From Planctomycetota bacterium (GTDB lineage: Bacteria; Planctomycetota; MHYJ01; JACQXL01), in assembly GCA_016208805.1 (NCBI GenBank), contig JACQXL010000136.1, forward strand, positions 1 through 8,307: DNA of 8,307 bases. The letters run 5' to 3'. The translations under genes and the position numbers were made by a program. Below, piece by piece: positions 6,233 to 8,307 of the stretch (its first letter is position 1; every line of letters begins with the position of its first letter). Below the pieces are notes generated by a model. It made no database searches and was not told where the DNA came from. It saw only the letters and a list, made by a program, of their open reading frames with translations.

Positions 6233-6260
6233 ACTATAACTTAAGAATTGGAAATAGCAA
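6233..6260 (-). promoter_or_regulatory. Putative promoter of the TPR-kinase gene
   Basis: Minus strand: TTGCTA (6260-6255), 16-nt spacer, TATAGT (6238-6233). Transcription would start near 6226, giving a leader of about 95 nt that holds both palindromes. The -35 matches only 4 of 6, so the call is moderate. Confidence 0.4.
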
Positions 6261-6305
6261 GAAAATTGACCACAGGATAATCGGATACCGGAAATACTGT
6301 TTTCG

Positions 6306-6333
6306 TTGACACGGCTTAGCCGGGTGATATACT
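6306..6333 (+). promoter_or_regulatory. Near-consensus sigma70-type promoter of the PilZ operon
   Basis: TTGACA (6306-6311), 16-nt spacer, TATACT (6328-6333), with the extended -10 dinucleotide TG at 6325-6326. The ATG is only 9 nt after the -10, so transcription should begin within about 3 nt of the start codon. Confidence 0.65.
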
Positions 6334-6342
6334 CTGGCCGAT

Positions 6343-6756
6343 ATGGCGCAAGAGCATCGTCAGCATAAGCGATATTGGGTCAAGGGATTAAAGGGCAGGT
6401 TGCGGGAGCGTTATTTTCTGGGTCTATTAAGCCGACCGACTTTGTCCGAATATCCCTGTATGGACATCTCCGAAGGCGGGCTCCAATTCGTCAGTAAGAA
6501 GTCCTTCAAGCCCAAAGAGAACATCCTATTGGATATCTCCGCTCCGCTGACCCGGGAGACCCCAATTCGGGCCAAGGCCAGGGTGGCCTGGTCGCGGCTG
6601 TCACAGGAATTCGGGCTTTATCTAATCGGCGCCAGATTTATTTCCATTCCGCGCGCCAGACGCTCTGAATTCAGGATAATGATAGAACGAGGCGGCGAGG
6701 ACGAGGAACGAGTCGGCAAGCATATCCGAATTAAGATAATAAAAGAATTGCTATAG
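6343..6756 (+). CDS. PilZ-domain protein (probable c-di-GMP receptor)
   Basis: A 137-residue cytoplasmic protein made almost entirely of one PilZ domain. Both c-di-GMP-binding motifs are visible: RxxxR as RQHKR (residues 6-10) and the D/NxSxxG motif as DISEGG (42-47), about 30 residues later as usual for the family. The strands ARVAWSR and YLIGARFISI follow, with a charged C-terminal helical tail (about 110-137) rich in E, R and K. There is no catalytic domain or membrane segment, so it likely signals by protein contact. The ATG at 6343 has no Shine-Dalgarno, but a strong promoter ends 9 nt upstream, so leaderless translation is likely. The RxxxR motif lies so near the N-terminus that no later start is possible. 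Its stop is 12 nt before the nuclease ATG, implying one operon. Its target is not shown by the sequence. Confidence 0.85.
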   Translation: MAQEHRQHKRYWVKGLKGRLRERYFLGLLSRPTLSEYPCMDISEGGLQFVSKKSFKPKENILLDISAPLTRETPIRAKARVAWSRLSQEFGLYLIGARFISIPRARRSEFRIMIERGGEDEERVGKHIRIKIIKELL

Positions 6757-6768
6757 TCAAACCTGTTG

Positions 6769-8166
6769 ATGAGCATCAAGTTGAAGTTCTGCGGCGGCAC
6801 CCGGACCGTGACCGGCTCTATGCACCTGCTCAAGGCCGGTCAGAGCCAGGTGCTGATTGACGGCGGGCTGTTCCAGGGACGCCGTGATGAGTTCTACCGC
6901 ATCAACACCGCATTGCCGTTTAACCTGCCGGACATAAATGCCCTGCTCCTTTCGCACGCCCACATAGACCATAGCGGCAATATCCCGAATTTAGTCAAAC
7001 AGGGTTTGAAGTCCCCTATCTATGCGACCTCGGCTACGGTTGATTTGTGCGGGCTGATGCTGCCGGACAGCGGGCATATCCAGGAGGAAGATATCAGGTT
7101 TGTTAATAAGATTAATAAGCGCAAAGGATTACCCGCCCGCGAGCCGCTCTATACCGAACAGGATGCGCTCAACTCGCTGACGCACTTCCGTCCGTTTGAT
7201 TATCACCAGACGTTCCAACCCGCACCGGAAATCAGCGCGACCTTTTATGAGGCCGGACACGTCCTTGGCGCGGCCATCACCGTGCTGGATATAAAAGGGA
7301 ACACTCACCCGATTCGGCTGGTCTATGCGGTGGACCTGGGCCGGAATAACCTGCCGCTGTTGCGCGACCCGGAAATCATCAAGAATATTGATTACCTGAT
7401 TATAGAAAGCACCTACGGCAATAAGGAACACGAACCGATAGAGACGGCCAAGGGCCGTCTGACAGACACGGTCAGCCGCACGATTAGACGCGGCGGCAAG
7501 GTGATTATCCCGTCATTTGCCTTTGAGCGCACCCAGGAGGTGGTCTATTTCCTGACTGAACTGATTCGCAAGCAGAAAATACCGCAGGTGCCGATATATG
7601 TGGATAGTCCGCTGGCCACGGACATCACGATGGTCTTCCAGCAGAACATCAAGTATCTTGACGAGAAGACGCAGAACCAGATGCGCCGGCAACTTGACCC
7701 GTTCGGGTTTGAATATATCAAATACATCAGGTCAAAGGACGAGTCGCAGATGTTAAATGACGACCGGCGGCCGATGATAATCATTTCGGCCTCGGGGATG
7801 TGCGAGGCCGGGCGCATTCTGCATCACCTCAAGAACAACATAGCCAACCCCGCTAATACCATCCTGATAGTCGGCTATATGGCCCAGAATACGTTGGGCA
7901 AGAAGATTGTGGATAAACAGCCGGTGGTGAAGATATTCGGCGAGGAGCACCAGTTAAAGGCCGAAGTGGTTAAGATTAACGCCTTCAGCGCACACGCCGA
8001 CCGCAATGAACTGTTAGACTATATCCGCAAATCCAATTCAACCATCAAACGAATCTTCCTGGTGCACGGCGATGACGAGCAGTCTCAACCGTTCGTGGAG
8101 CAACTAACCAACGCCGGCTACAAGCCATACCTGCCGCAGAAGAATGAGGAAGTGGTCATCGGGTAA
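6769..8166 (+). CDS. MBL-fold / beta-CASP RNA-processing nuclease
   Basis: A 465-residue protein of the metallo-beta-lactamase/beta-CASP family resembling CPSF-73-like bacterial ribonucleases such as Thermus TTHA0252 (family knowledge): a zinc-dependent, cytoplasmic RNase. Visible motifs: N-terminal GGTRTVTGS (9-17), metal-binding HAHIDH (63-68), AGHVLGAA (162-169, H164), VDLGR (188-192, D189), the beta-CASP acidic motif IIESTYG (211-217), SFAFERTQEV, VDSPLA, SASGMCEAGR, and FSAHAD (406-411) and VHGDDE near the C-terminus. All expected ligands are present; the residue before D189 is Val where Gly is usual. Length is normal for a stand-alone enzyme without KH domains. The ATG at 6769 is preferred; an adjacent TTG at 6766 would add one residue. 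No Shine-Dalgarno is seen, so translation may depend on the PilZ gene 12 nt upstream. Confidence 0.93.
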   Translation: MSIKLKFCGGTRTVTGSMHLLKAGQSQVLIDGGLFQGRRDEFYRINTALPFNLPDINALLLSHAHIDHSGNIPNLVKQGLKSPIYATSATVDLCGLMLPDSGHIQEEDIRFVNKINKRKGLPAREPLYTEQDALNSLTHFRPFDYHQTFQPAPEISATFYEAGHVLGAAITVLDIKGNTHPIRLVYAVDLGRNNLPLLRDPEIIKNIDYLIIESTYGNKEHEPIETAKGRLTDTVSRTIRRGGKVIIPSFAFERTQEVVYFLTELIRKQKIPQVPIYVDSPLATDITMVFQQNIKYLDEKTQNQMRRQLDPFGFEYIKYIRSKDESQMLNDDRRPMIIISASGMCEAGRILHHLKNNIANPANTILIVGYMAQNTLGKKIVDKQPVVKIFGEEHQLKAEVVKINAFSAHADRNELLDYIRKSNSTIKRIFLVHGDDEQSQPFVEQLTNAGYKPYLPQKNEEVVIG

Positions 8167-8184
8167 TGCCTAATGACTAATGAC
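8164..8184 (+). repeat. Three-unit heptamer array at the nuclease stop codon
   Basis: TAATGCC-TAATGAC-TAATGAC; the first TAA is the nuclease stop codon. It resembles the TAGTGAT heptamers at 855-887 and 1480-1512, which also begin at stop codons. Each unit offers an ATG in a different frame; the one at 8166 meets TAA after four codons. Confidence 0.65.
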
Positions 8185-8307
8185 GAATTTCCACTTCCTT
8201 TTCAAGAATATAATCAAGCCGACGATAAACAAAGGTTCTATGCCGAGAAGGCCGCAGAGATGTCTGTCTCGTGTTCCGCACGTGCCGACGGTATTGGCGA
8301 TATTGAC
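8173..8307 (+). CDS. Hypothetical protein, 3'-truncated by the window
   Basis: The frame is open from the ATG at 8173 to the window edge, 45 codons, beginning MTNDEFPLPFQEYNQADDKQ. It starts 6 nt after the nuclease stop and would be the third gene of the PilZ operon. The composition (D, E, A, Q, mixed hydrophobics; GCC and GAC codons) fits this genome's genes. No domain or signal peptide is visible and I do not recognise it. No Shine-Dalgarno is present. The ATG at 8180 opens a different frame that also stays open, but its translation is basic and less protein-like. Confidence 0.5.
   Translation, partial: MTNDEFPLPFQEYNQADDKQRFYAEKAAEMSVSCSARADGIGDID

Noticed and set aside
8180..8307. Alternative frame from the third ATG
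   Set aside because: Open to the window edge, but the translation is rich in basic residues and Pro; the frame from 8173 has more typical composition.

Overview
The window comes from a bacterium of medium GC content that is rich in Ser/Thr protein kinases. Two Hanks-type kinases, a PilZ protein, a beta-CASP metallo-beta-lactamase nuclease, weak or absent Shine-Dalgarno sites on most genes and many dispersed palindromes fit an uncultured Planctomycetota-like or related environmental lineage. This is inference from gene content; no rRNA or other marker is present, so the phylum is uncertain.

Layout. (1) 2-857, plus strand: the 3' part of a membrane-anchored Ser/Thr kinase. Its reading frame stops just after the transmembrane helix, at CTT-TGA. 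A +1 shift there continues into a 70-codon beta-rich tail ending at 857. (2) 801-1551: a 126-bp direct repeat (tail end, stop codon and hairpin) occurs twice, 625 bp apart. Between the copies lies a small retropepsin-like protease gene (1044-1394) with its own promoter and ribosome binding site. (3) 1552-3053: about 1.5 kb without a credible gene. It holds hairpins, a 216-bp MITE-like inverted-repeat element, a strongly C-skewed stretch with a G-quadruplex motif on the minus strand, and other short palindromes. (4) 3054-6131, minus strand: a complete 1025-residue kinase with a transmembrane helix and about 15 TPR repeats outside the membrane. It is preceded by a highly structured leader. (5) 6132-6342: a divergent promoter region. 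(6) 6343-8307, plus strand: a PilZ gene, a beta-CASP/MBL RNA-processing nuclease gene 12 nt later, and the start of a third gene that runs off the window.

How it fits together. The two kinases converge on the repeat-filled region and are probably independent signalling receptors: cytoplasmic kinase, one membrane pass, then an external beta or TPR domain. The PilZ and beta-CASP genes form a likely operon driven by a near-consensus sigma70-type promoter placed so close to the ATG that the mRNA may be leaderless. The pairing suggests, without proving, a link between c-di-GMP sensing and RNA processing.

The most unusual points are the RF2-type CTT-TGA junction in the first kinase, the direct repeats around the protease gene, heptamer arrays (TARTGAY-like) starting exactly at stop codons, and a palindrome whose 9-nt arms occur both inside a kinase coding sequence and in the other kinase's leader.
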